A DNA stretch of 8,697 nt from an uncultured Bacteroidota bacterium. Its GTDB lineage: Bacteria > Bacteroidota > Bacteroidia > Chitinophagales > Chitinophagaceae. Below the pieces are notes generated by a model. It did no database searches and had not been told where the DNA came from. It saw nothing but the letters and a program-made list of their open reading frames with translations. The position numbers were made by a program, and so were the translations under genes. The stretch covers positions 1 through 8,697 of the forward strand of contig CAMPKR010000086.1 in the NCBI GenBank assembly GCA_946887345.1, written 5' to 3'. This document shows, piece after piece, positions 1-6,719 of this stretch (the stretch's first letter is position 1; each line of letters starts with the position of its first letter).

Positions 1-451
1 AGTGCTGACCAGCAGGAACGCAGTCGGCATCAATGAGGAGCAAATGGCTGTGAGCGGCGTGCTCCAGCGCCCTGCTCAGCGCAAATTTCTTACCCGGATA
101 GCAGCGTTCGTCTTCAGGAAGAATGGTTACATGCCAGAGATTATCATATTGTTGTTCCAGTTGCTGAAGGACAGCTTCAGTATTATCCTCAGAGCAATCG
201 TTGACAACAATTACTTCAAACAATGGTTTCCCCGCGGGGGAAGTGTATCTTTGCGCCATTATTTCCGGCAGGTTTTGAAGCAGATTAGGAGCTTCGTTCC
301 GGGCGCAGATGATGACAGAAACGGGCCTCAGTTCTCCGGCCGACGGAACAGGGGTTGGAAACGAAAGCACTTTGATAAAAAACCTGAAAGCAAAAAAGCA
401 CTGTATCGCAACAGTGGCTGCCAAAAGCCATAAGAGGACGGTGCCCAACAC
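1..451 (-). CDS. Family 2 glycosyltransferase, membrane-anchored, N-terminal part only
   Basis: This is the first 150 codons of a GT2-type glycosyltransferase that continues past the left edge. Residues 1-28 are a hydrophobic membrane segment. A GT-A nucleotide-sugar domain begins near residue 42 with the strand VSVIICARNEA. FEVIVVNDCSEDNT follows at 78-91 (the Asp in NDCSEDN is the usual nucleotide-binding acid), then PGKKFALSRAL at 119-129, and the DAD metal-binding motif (DXD) at 141-143. The family moves a sugar from a nucleotide-sugar to a lipid or polysaccharide acceptor at the inner membrane; the substrate cannot be told. I chose GTG at 451 as the start because no ATG lies in frame upstream before the frame runs antisense into tgt; TTG at 448 is an alternative. 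The open plus-strand frame over 2-433 is its shadow. It is transcribed divergently from tgt. Confidence 0.88.
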   Translation of the reverse strand, partial: MLGTVLLWLLAATVAIQCFFAFRFFIKVLSFPTPVPSAGELRPVSVIICARNEAPNLLQNLPEIMAQRYTSPAGKPLFEVIVVNDCSEDNTEAVLQQLEQQYDNLWHVTILPEDERCYPGKKFALSRALEHAAHSHLLLIDADCVPAGQH

Positions 452-516
452 GCCCGCAAGATAGTTAACAGTTTGCAGTTTACGGTAGCAGTTGGCAACA
501 GTTGTAGCAGAATAAA
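452..516. promoter_or_regulatory. Divergent spacer between the glycosyltransferase and tgt
   Basis: These 65 bp separate two divergent starts, so promoters for both directions should lie here or just inside the genes. I could not find a convincing Bacteroidota promoter (TTTG near -33 with TAnnTTTG near -7) on either strand; the best octamers match only four of six fixed bases. No Shine-Dalgarno sequence precedes the tgt ATG, where the bases just upstream read AGAATAAA. The region contains the CAGTT repeats listed separately and a small palindrome, CAACAGTTG, at 496-504. Confidence 0.4.
469..503. repeat. Degenerate CAGTT repeats
   Basis: CAGTT occurs four times on the plus strand, at 469, 476, 489 and 499. 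The first two are spaced exactly 7 nt apart (CAGTTTG then CAGTTTA), and the later two are at 13 and 10 nt. It looks like a decayed heptamer tandem repeat of the kind sometimes found in Bacteroidota intergenic DNA. It fills most of the divergent spacer, so it may affect promoter spacing, but four short copies could also be chance. Confidence 0.4.
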
Positions 517-1647
517 ATGGAATTTGAACTAAAAGGAAAAGACAGTAACAGCAAGGCAAGAGCCGGTATAGTGAGCACAGCACACGGGCAAATAGAGACC
601 CCCATCTTTATGCCCGTTGGTACCGTTGGCAGCGTGAAAGCTGTGATGCAGCAGCAACTGAAAGAGGAAATAAAGGCACAGATCATCCTGGGTAACACCT
701 ACCACCTCTACCTGCGACCGGGAACAGAAGTACTGGAGGCCGCGGGAGGACTGCATAAATTCAACGGCTGGGACAGGCCTATACTTACTGACAGCGGTGG
801 CTACCAGGTGTTCTCGCTGGCGGCCAACCGGAAGCTGAACGAAGAGGGTGCAACATTCCGTTCACACATTGATGGCTCTAAACATCTCTTTACGCCGGAG
901 AAGGTGATGGACATACAACGCAGCATAGGTGCCGATATTATTATGGCCTTTGATGAATGCCCACCCTACCCTTCGGACTATAGCTATGCGCAGAAATCGA
1001 TGGAACTGACCCACAGGTGGCTGGTGCGTTGTGTGCGCGGGCTTGCGGATTCGGAGCCTAAGTATGGTTATGAGCAAACACTCTTCCCGATAGTACAAGG
1101 CAGCACCTATAAAGACCTGAGAAAGGCTTCGGCGGAATTTGCTGCTGCGATGGAATGCGAAGGCAATGCGATAGGTGGCCTTTCGGTAGGCGAACCTGAG
1201 GAAATGATGTATGAAATGGCAGCACTCTGCTGTGAGTACCTGCCGGAAGACAAACCACGATACCTGATGGGTGTAGGCACACCCTGGAATATACTTGAGA
1301 ATATAGCGCTGGGTATAGACATGTTTGACTGCGTGATGCCGACGCGTAACGGGCGCAATGGAATGCTCTTTACAGCCAAGGGTGTTATTAACATAAAAAA
1401 CAAGAAATGGGCCACAGATTTTAGCCCCATAGATGAGGACATAGATTGCACAACAAGCAACACCTATAGTAAGGCATACCTGAGACACCTGTTTATATCA
1501 GGAGAGATCTTAGGATTACAGATAGCGAGTATACATAACCTGGCTTTTTACCTGCATTTGGTAAAACAGGCGCGTGCGCATATTTTGCAGGGAGATTATA
1601 ACAGTTGGAAAAATGAAATGCTACCGCAGCTAAAGCAACGCCTGTAG
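517..1647 (+). CDS. tgt: tRNA-guanine(34) transglycosylase (queuine tRNA-ribosyltransferase)
   Basis: The enzyme swaps guanine-34 in the anticodon of Asp, Asn, His and Tyr tRNAs for preQ1, on the way to queuosine, in the cytoplasm. The protein is 376 aa, the normal bacterial length, and aligns throughout. Key sites are TDSGGYQVF at 91-99 (D92, general acid/base), AFDECPP at 144-150 (D146, base recognition), PIVQG at 191-195, GGLSVGE at 220-226, and GIDMFDCVMPTR at 266-277 (D271, the expected nucleophile). The C-terminal zinc site is degenerate: by alignment with E. coli and Zymomonas TGT the three Cys ligands fall at I309, C311 and S314, while the His ligand is kept as H340 in IHNL. ATG at 517 gives the family N-terminus. 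lptG starts 15 nt after the stop, so the two are probably cotranscribed. Confidence 0.97.
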   Translation: MEFELKGKDSNSKARAGIVSTAHGQIETPIFMPVGTVGSVKAVMQQQLKEEIKAQIILGNTYHLYLRPGTEVLEAAGGLHKFNGWDRPILTDSGGYQVFSLAANRKLNEEGATFRSHIDGSKHLFTPEKVMDIQRSIGADIIMAFDECPPYPSDYSYAQKSMELTHRWLVRCVRGLADSEPKYGYEQTLFPIVQGSTYKDLRKASAEFAAAMECEGNAIGGLSVGEPEEMMYEMAALCCEYLPEDKPRYLMGVGTPWNILENIALGIDMFDCVMPTRNGRNGMLFTAKGVINIKNKKWATDFSPIDEDIDCTTSNTYSKAYLRHLFISGEILGLQIASIHNLAFYLHLVKQARAHILQGDYNSWKNEMLPQLKQRL

Positions 1648-1662
1648 GCAGCGGAACATAAT

Positions 1663-2736
1663 ATGAAGAAATTCGATTGGTATATAATTAAGAAGTTTAT
1701 AGGAACCTTCCTGTTCGCTATAATGATCATGGCTGTGATCTCGTGCGTGATAGACATATCGGAGAAGATGAATGACTTCGTGGAGAAGCGCGTACCGCTG
1801 ATGCAGATCCTTATTTATTTCCGGAATTTCATTCCGCACATTATTGCCCTGCTGTTTCCTTTATTCATTTTTATCGCAACAATCTTCTTTACTTCGAAGA
1901 TCGCATACAAATCCGAGATCATTGCCATACTGGCTTCGGGAGTATCGTTTCAGCGATTTCTAAGACCGTATATGATAGGGGGACTTTTGCTGTGTACTAT
2001 ATCGCTGGTGGCCAACCACTATGTAGTGCCGGTAGCCAATAAACAAAGGCTAGCCTTCGAGGACAGGTATATCCACTTTATACCGGAGAGCTCCGACCAG
2101 AACATACACCTGCGGCTGACCAAGAACCTGTATATCTTTTTACAGAACTATAACTATAAGCAAAACAGCGGCAGCCGCTTCACGGCTGAAACAATAGAAG
2201 GCACCCTACTGAAGGAAAAAATATTTGCGGACCGTATCAGCTACGACTCAGTAAAAAAAATATGGACACTGTATAATGTGACCGTAAGGAAAAATGACGG
2301 ACTTAAGGAGGAGCTAATTTCGCTGAACGAACTGAAACAGAAGTATCCTTTTACCCCCAAAGACCTGGATGAAGACGAGGGTGTAAAGGAAGCACTGACC
2401 AGTCCGCAGCTTACTAAATATATAGCCAGGGAAAAGCTACGCGGACGTGAAACACTCAACTTCTTCTATATAGAGAAATACAGGCGTACAGCCCAACCCG
2501 TCGCGGGAATGATAATGGTAGTGATGGGCGCCTGCATAGCCAGCCGGAAGATAAGAGGCGGTAGCGGCCTTCACCTGGCACTGGGTATAGTACTGAGTGC
2601 CATCTACATAATGATCATGCAGTTTGCCACCACCTTTTCTACCAATGCCGGCATTAGTCCGTTGCTGGCTGTATGGATACCGAATATAGTCTTTGCTATA
2701 GTTGCCTTCTTCCTGCTACGCAGGCAGATAAGGTAA
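1663..2736 (+). CDS. lptG: LPS export permease subunit, YjgP/YjgQ family (LptG-like)
   Basis: This is a 357-aa inner-membrane protein of the family that forms the transmembrane part of the LptB2FG ABC exporter, which extracts LPS from the inner membrane and feeds it to the LptC/LptA bridge. The layout is typical: hydrophobic segments near residues 12-30, 55-78 and 101-119, a periplasmic beta-rich region at about 120-275, then three C-terminal segments near 279-293, 303-323 and 332-352. Family signatures are DISEKMNDF at 31-39 and the coupling-helix region EIIAILASGVSFQRFLRPY at 85-103. I call it LptG rather than LptF because it is shorter, follows tgt, and a longer LptF-like paralogue lies at the right edge; the family members are hard to separate without a tree. 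The start has no Shine-Dalgarno sequence and lies 15 nt after tgt; alkB follows after 36 nt. Confidence 0.92.
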   Translation: MKKFDWYIIKKFIGTFLFAIMIMAVISCVIDISEKMNDFVEKRVPLMQILIYFRNFIPHIIALLFPLFIFIATIFFTSKIAYKSEIIAILASGVSFQRFLRPYMIGGLLLCTISLVANHYVVPVANKQRLAFEDRYIHFIPESSDQNIHLRLTKNLYIFLQNYNYKQNSGSRFTAETIEGTLLKEKIFADRISYDSVKKIWTLYNVTVRKNDGLKEELISLNELKQKYPFTPKDLDEDEGVKEALTSPQLTKYIAREKLRGRETLNFFYIEKYRRTAQPVAGMIMVVMGACIASRKIRGGSGLHLALGIVLSAIYIMIMQFATTFSTNAGISPLLAVWIPNIVFAIVAFFLLRRQIR

Positions 2737-2772
2737 CAGAAAAGATGTAATTTTATAAAGATCAGTTCCCCG

Positions 2773-3798
2773 ATGAAAAGCAATGCCTGGAAATATACTC
2801 TGCCCTTCAGCATTTATTTAGCTGCATGGGTGAGTTTTACAAGTACCGGTGTAGCCAGCTGGCTGCCGGTGATACTGGGTTTTGTGATCATCCACCTGGC
2901 AGAACTGATGGTACCTGCAGATCAGAGTAACCTATCGGAGGAAGCTGAGCAAACAGCGAAAGAAGACCGGAGTTATGACTATTTCCTGTACCTGTTTGTG
3001 GTAATGCAGTATGCAGGGCTGTTTATGTTCCTATACTCGATGGAAGAGCCCGGACTGGCAGTAAGCGACAGGATAGGCAGGATAGCCAGCATGGGTATAC
3101 TCTGCGGAACCTTTGGCATCAACCTGGGACATGAGCTGGGCCACCGTGTAGACCCTGTGGAACAATGGATGGCAAGGATATCGCTGCTCAGCTCGCTGTA
3201 CATGCATTTTATGATAGAACACAATAAGGGCCACCATAAGTATGTAGCCACTGAACAGGATCCCACCAGTGCCCGCTACGGAGAGAACATCTATACTTTC
3301 TGGTTGCGGAGCATGGTTGGTACATTTACCAGTGCATGGAGAATAGCAAAGAAAGATGAACCACGACTGCCGCGAAATGAGATGATATGGATGCAGCTGG
3401 GACATATAGCGTTTTGCCTGGTAATAGGCCTTTCGTTCGGATGGCAGATAATGGGTTATTTTATTATTGCGGCTGTAGTAGGCATACTATTACTCAATAC
3501 CGTTAACTACATTGAACACTACGGACTGATAAGGAAGCAAACAAGTGGCAACAGCTATGAAAGGGCTATGCCCGGGCACAGCTGGAACAGCAACCATGTA
3601 ATAGGCCGCGTGATGCTCTTTGAGCTAAGCAGGCATAGCGATCACCATTACCTGGCGAGCAGGAAATACCAATTGCTGAGACATCATGAAAACTCACCGG
3701 AATTGCCCACGGGATACCCCGGCAGTATGCTGCTGACACTGGTACCACCACTGTGGTTTAAAGTGATACATAAAAAAATGAAGGAGTATCAAAAGTGA
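2773..3798 (+). CDS. alkB: AlkB-family membrane diiron alkane monooxygenase
   Basis: This is a 341-aa integral membrane protein with all the signatures of the alkane 1-monooxygenase (AlkB) branch of the fatty-acid-desaturase/hydroxylase superfamily. Box 1 is HELGHR at 120-125. Box 2 is EHNKGHHKYVATEQDP at 149-164. The NYIEHYGL motif is at 245-252, HSWNSNH at 269-275, box 3 RHSDHH at 287-292, and LPTGYPG follows at 311-317. All nine expected iron-ligand His are present: 120, 124, 150, 154, 155, 249, 288, 291 and 292. About six membrane helices are visible (near 9-25, 30-47, 70-90, 101-119, and two in 205-243). Known members hydroxylate terminal carbons of alkanes or similar chains using O2 and electrons from rubredoxin. 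It is about 60 residues shorter than Pseudomonas AlkB, with a short N-terminus. No rubredoxin is in the window, so the true substrate is uncertain. Its TGA overlaps the next ATG by one base. Confidence 0.92.
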   Translation: MKSNAWKYTLPFSIYLAAWVSFTSTGVASWLPVILGFVIIHLAELMVPADQSNLSEEAEQTAKEDRSYDYFLYLFVVMQYAGLFMFLYSMEEPGLAVSDRIGRIASMGILCGTFGINLGHELGHRVDPVEQWMARISLLSSLYMHFMIEHNKGHHKYVATEQDPTSARYGENIYTFWLRSMVGTFTSAWRIAKKDEPRLPRNEMIWMQLGHIAFCLVIGLSFGWQIMGYFIIAAVVGILLLNTVNYIEHYGLIRKQTSGNSYERAMPGHSWNSNHVIGRVMLFELSRHSDHHYLASRKYQLLRHHENSPELPTGYPGSMLLTLVPPLWFKVIHKKMKEYQK

Positions 3799-4349
3799 TG
3801 AAGGAATTATTTTTTATCGTTGCGATGGGATTTCTATCCTGCGGCCAACCTAATGAACAGGAAGGTACAAGGAGCACCACAATTGTCGCCGATAAGGCAG
3901 AAGTTCCACACACCGTGGCAGATACCGCAATGGCTGAAGAATATGCTATTGATGATCAGTACGCCAATTTCTACGTGGTGATAGCGGATACCGGCAAGAA
4001 CTACTATGAACTGGACAAGAAGATGTACCAGATCAGCAAAATCCTGAAAATGGAAGTGGACACTATGAACCGCTACTATAACAAGGATAAAAAAGAAATA
4101 GTGGTAAAGGAAACCGACGAAGATGAAATGTACAGGGGTGAGTATTTCCCGCGGCGCTTTCCTTCAACACACCTGAGCCTGGAGCATTTAAAGATATATA
4201 ACGAAGAGACCGACTGGCCAACTATGGTCCTGGTGGGCGGCATCTATGAAAGCAAGCGGGAGGCCGATAGCGTGCTTAACCTGATAAAGCCGCAAGCAAG
4301 CACGGCCCATGTGCGACTCTCCAAGCTCTACGTAGGCTGCATGCACTAA
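3798..4349 (+). CDS. Small lipoprotein of unknown function, possible SPOR-like C-terminus
   Basis: I do not recognise a named family. The 183-aa product opens with a short lipoprotein signal (MKELFFIVAMGFLSC) whose Cys15 is the probable lipidated residue; the FLS-C lipobox is loose but acceptable for Bacteroidota. A low-complexity linker runs to about residue 52. The rest has two parts: a charged region (NFYVVIADTGKNYYELDKK at 57-75, then an acidic stretch with DEDEMYRGEYFPRRFPS at 108-123), and a C-terminal segment at 140-183 (MVLVGGIYESKREADSVL onward) with the beta-alpha look of a SPOR peptidoglycan-binding repeat. The SPOR link is inference. I chose ATG at 3798, which overlaps the alkB stop as TGATG; GTG at 3795 is in frame and adds one residue. 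The tight overlap implies coupled translation with alkB. Confidence 0.82.
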   Translation: MKELFFIVAMGFLSCGQPNEQEGTRSTTIVADKAEVPHTVADTAMAEEYAIDDQYANFYVVIADTGKNYYELDKKMYQISKILKMEVDTMNRYYNKDKKEIVVKETDEDEMYRGEYFPRRFPSTHLSLEHLKIYNEETDWPTMVLVGGIYESKREADSVLNLIKPQASTAHVRLSKLYVGCMH

Positions 4350-4367
4350 GATTATGGAATTCTTCGG

Positions 4368-4396
4368 AGTGTGCATCTGTAAAGAAAATGCACACT
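4368..4396 (+). promoter_or_regulatory. Perfect 9-bp inverted repeat before the deiodinase-like gene
   Basis: AGTGTGCAT at 4368-4376 pairs perfectly with ATGCACACT at 4388-4396, leaving an 11-nt A-rich loop. It occupies most of the 48-nt gap between the lipoprotein stop and the next ATG, ending one base before that ATG at 4398. There is no T-run after the stem, so it is not a classical intrinsic terminator. It could be an operator, an mRNA hairpin affecting start access, or a processing or stability element. Confidence 0.5.
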
Positions 4397-4397
4397 T

Positions 4398-5093
4398 ATG
4401 CGAACACTCATTCTCCTTATAGGATTGCTTAACAGCACAATAGTTTCGGCACAAAAAGACTGCGTTAAATTTCTGCCTTACCCTAATGAAATTGATATGC
4501 TTATGTCCCCGGATGACAGCATATCTCCGATAAAGACATACAGAGGTGAGCTGGAAGCCTCAGGGTATAAATTGGGAGAGAAAGTGCTGGACTTTCGTTT
4601 TAATACACATTATAAGTACGGAGTAGACCTGGTAGACAATGAAAGGCCTAAACTACTGATAGCAGGAAGCTACACTTGCCCGGTCTTCAGGAACAGGATA
4701 GGATTGATCGACTCTCTCAACCGACAATACAGGGATAAGATAGATGTGTACATAGTGTATGTGGTGGAGGCACACCCCAACATTGACAAATGTCCTTACA
4801 GGGATTCAATCTGGATAACAGATCAGAACGTGAGGGAGGGCGTGCTGTATCCTCAGCCAACTACCTATCAACAGCGGATAGACCTGGCCAATATGATGAA
4901 GACCAAACTAGGCATTGAAACGACAATACTGGTAGATAACAGCAATAATGACTACTGGATGCATTTCGGGCCGGCACCTAACAACGCTTATCTATTGGAT
5001 AAGAATGGGTTTGTAGTAGCCAAGAACACATGGGTAAACCATAGCATTATCAACTCTATTGACAGCTTCCTGGCAGAAGCAGGAGCGAAATAA
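4398..5093 (+). CDS. Secreted thioredoxin-fold protein, iodothyronine deiodinase-like
   Basis: This is a 231-aa protein with a Sec signal peptide (hydrophobic residues 2-17, probable cleavage after VSA at 16-18), so it should act in the periplasm or outside the cell. The mature part has a redoxin core: LGEKVLDFRF at 59-68, KLLIAGSYTCPVFRNRI at 85-101, then DVYIVYVVEAHP at 116-127, and a C-terminal NAYLLDKNGFVVAK at 196-209. The pairing of GSxTCPxF with xYxxEAHP is the hallmark of the iodothyronine deiodinase family, where animal enzymes carry selenocysteine at the position of Cys94 here. Bacterial relatives are probably thiol redox or peroxide enzymes with unknown substrates; thyroid hormone activity should not be assumed. 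There is no CxxC pair. Cys22 and Cys132 could act as resolving thiols. ATG at 4398 is the only start that gives a full signal peptide. The stop directly abuts the stop of the convergent gene. Confidence 0.86.
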   Translation: MRTLILLIGLLNSTIVSAQKDCVKFLPYPNEIDMLMSPDDSISPIKTYRGELEASGYKLGEKVLDFRFNTHYKYGVDLVDNERPKLLIAGSYTCPVFRNRIGLIDSLNRQYRDKIDVYIVYVVEAHPNIDKCPYRDSIWITDQNVREGVLYPQPTTYQQRIDLANMMKTKLGIETTILVDNSNNDYWMHFGPAPNNAYLLDKNGFVVAKNTWVNHSIINSIDSFLAEAGAK

Positions 5094-6719
5094 CTATTTG
5101 CGGCGGAAGAAAATGAAGCTGTTCTTCGAACCTATCTCTATAAGATCGGGATTAGATCGGAACTCCGCCGCCTTGTTGACACGACACACGTAAAATGTGG
5201 GTTTGTCGAGTGCAAGGCCGGGTAAGGAGTATCTGTCAACGGGTTTAGTGTTGACTGTTGGTGCTTTCTTTGTGTAGAATAAATGCGCGTAGCTATGGAA
5301 GCCCAAAGGATAAACGTAAACATCCTGCCCCACGAAAGATTTGTAATATTCTATACCGGGGCGCTGAGAATAGGCTTCAATTTTGGGTGTGAAATGTAGA
5401 ATGAGCACCTGGGCAATGACAATTTGTGCCACACAGAGGACAAGGAGCGCCTTAGGCAAATTCTTATTGATCAATATGAAGGCAAAGACAATAGCGACAA
5501 AATATAGCAGACCCCAGAGAGCTTCAGACCAGTGCCAGGAAACTGCGGCCTGCATATCGGCAACAGCTACAGGATCATTAACATGGGTCGCGATCTCTTT
5601 GATATTTACTCCTACAACAGGTAGAGCAATAAAAATGACAGCGAAGATGATGCCGACTATAAGAAATAGTAGCCTAATCCATGACTTTAATTTCAGGCCG
5701 GTTGACTGGAGCTGATATATTTTAAGAGCGGCTAAATAGGTAAGGGGAAAATAGCACATGGAGGAATAGTGAACGATCTTCGTCTTTACGATAGAGAAAA
5801 GGATCAGGACAACACTGAAAAGTATCCACATCCATTTGGTGAAGTCGCGGGCGGGTTCGTTGTCGGTTGTCCGGGAGCGGGTGTATTGGAACAGAAAGAT
5901 AGAAGCGGGGAAACAACCGAGCAGCAAGACTATGAAATGATAAAAGACGGGTCCGCCATGACCTGCATCTTCAGTAGAGAAGAGTTTGATCTGATATTTA
6001 ACGAAACTATCAAGGAACCAGGTACCGTAGTCCCAGCCATGCACCAATATTGCCGCAGCTATCCATAAAAAGAAAGTGGCAGCGGCGACGAGGGCAATAA
6101 TAAACAGATGAGGTATTTTGTATCCCCATAGGCCTTTATTGACCACCAGGTAAACCGCAAAACACAGCAATGCTATAAGTATAGCTGCAGGACCTTTAGT
6201 TAGCACGGCAAGGCCGAGGAACAAACCGGCGAGCGCGGCGTGCAAAGTCTTCTTTGAAGAGAAACGAAGCAAGTGTAACTGCAAGAAAGCAAGAAAAATA
6301 AAGAAGTTGAAAGTAGGATCGATAATACCCGACTTAAAATAAAAATGAGGTAACCAGCAGGCTGCATAGAGCAGCGTCCACCACAAAGCCATCTTCTCAT
6401 TGACGATACGCTTGCCTATATAAAAGAGTGTAAGCAGCGTGATGATGCCTATAAGCGCGTTGGGAAATCTTGCCGCATACTCTCCTACCCCAAATACATT
6501 CATCGACAAAGCCTGCATCCAAATAAATAAAGGTGGCTTCTCCCAAAAAGGCTGGTAATCTATTTGTGGACGGAGATAGTCGCCGGTGGCTAACATCTCG
6601 CGGGCACATTCGGCGAAGTTGATCTCATCCCAGTCAAACAAATGTACATTGCCTAAAAAAGGCAGGAACAGTAGTGCCGAAATGAGCAAAATGAGTATGT
6701 ATTTAAGGCTCGCCGACAT
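5094..6719 (-). CDS. ArnT/GT83-like polyprenyl-phosphate glycosyltransferase
   Basis: This is a 541-aa multi-membrane GT-C glycosyltransferase of the ArnT/PMT (glycosyltransferase 39/83) type. Such enzymes take a sugar from a polyprenyl-phosphate carrier and add it to a lipid or protein on the periplasmic face; ArnT itself decorates lipid A phosphates. After a first membrane segment at 6-22, the first periplasmic loop carries FDWDEINFAECAREML at 28-43 (D29, D31 and E32; the DE pair is the usual catalytic and metal site) and EKPPLFIW at 60-67, then EYAARFPNAL at 80-89 and a second acidic site GIIDPTFN at 131-138. At least ten further hydrophobic stretches follow, and a soluble tail of about 90 residues closes it. 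ATG at 6719 shares one base with the TAA of the PAP2 gene, so it is the third gene of the lptF operon. The sugar and acceptor are unknown; lipid A is favoured only by context. Confidence 0.88.
   Translation of the reverse strand: MSASLKYILILLISALLFLPFLGNVHLFDWDEINFAECAREMLATGDYLRPQIDYQPFWEKPPLFIWMQALSMNVFGVGEYAARFPNALIGIITLLTLFYIGKRIVNEKMALWWTLLYAACWLPHFYFKSGIIDPTFNFFIFLAFLQLHLLRFSSKKTLHAALAGLFLGLAVLTKGPAAILIALLCFAVYLVVNKGLWGYKIPHLFIIALVAAATFFLWIAAAILVHGWDYGTWFLDSFVKYQIKLFSTEDAGHGGPVFYHFIVLLLGCFPASIFLFQYTRSRTTDNEPARDFTKWMWILFSVVLILFSIVKTKIVHYSSMCYFPLTYLAALKIYQLQSTGLKLKSWIRLLFLIVGIIFAVIFIALPVVGVNIKEIATHVNDPVAVADMQAAVSWHWSEALWGLLYFVAIVFAFILINKNLPKALLVLCVAQIVIAQVLILHFTPKIEAYSQRPGIEYYKSFVGQDVYVYPLGFHSYAHLFYTKKAPTVNTKPVDRYSLPGLALDKPTFYVCRVNKAAEFRSNPDLIEIGSKNSFIFFRRK

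Noticed and set aside
2..433. Open plus-strand frame of 143 codons
   Set aside because: It is the shadow of the minus-strand GT2 glycosyltransferase, whose frame shows the NDCSEDNT, PGKKFAL and DAD motifs. The plus-strand translation is Arg-rich with no recognisable domain.
862..1488. Long minus-strand frame of 208 codons inside tgt
   Set aside because: It is antisense to strongly conserved tgt catalytic regions, rich in Cys, His and Arg, and without any recognisable motif.
2748..2755. TAATTTTA as a possible -7 promoter box for alkB
   Set aside because: It differs from TAnnTTTG at the last base and has no TTTG element at the right distance upstream; the 36-nt gap is also compatible with cotranscription.
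4650..4720. Selenoprotein possibility for the deiodinase-like gene
   Set aside because: The active-site codon is TGC (Cys), the frame has no internal TGA, and so no selenocysteine insertion is needed.
5143..5160. Direct repeat AGATCGG at 5143-5149 and 5154-5160
   Set aside because: It lies within the coding end of the glycosyltransferase, is only 7 bp, and shows no further structure.
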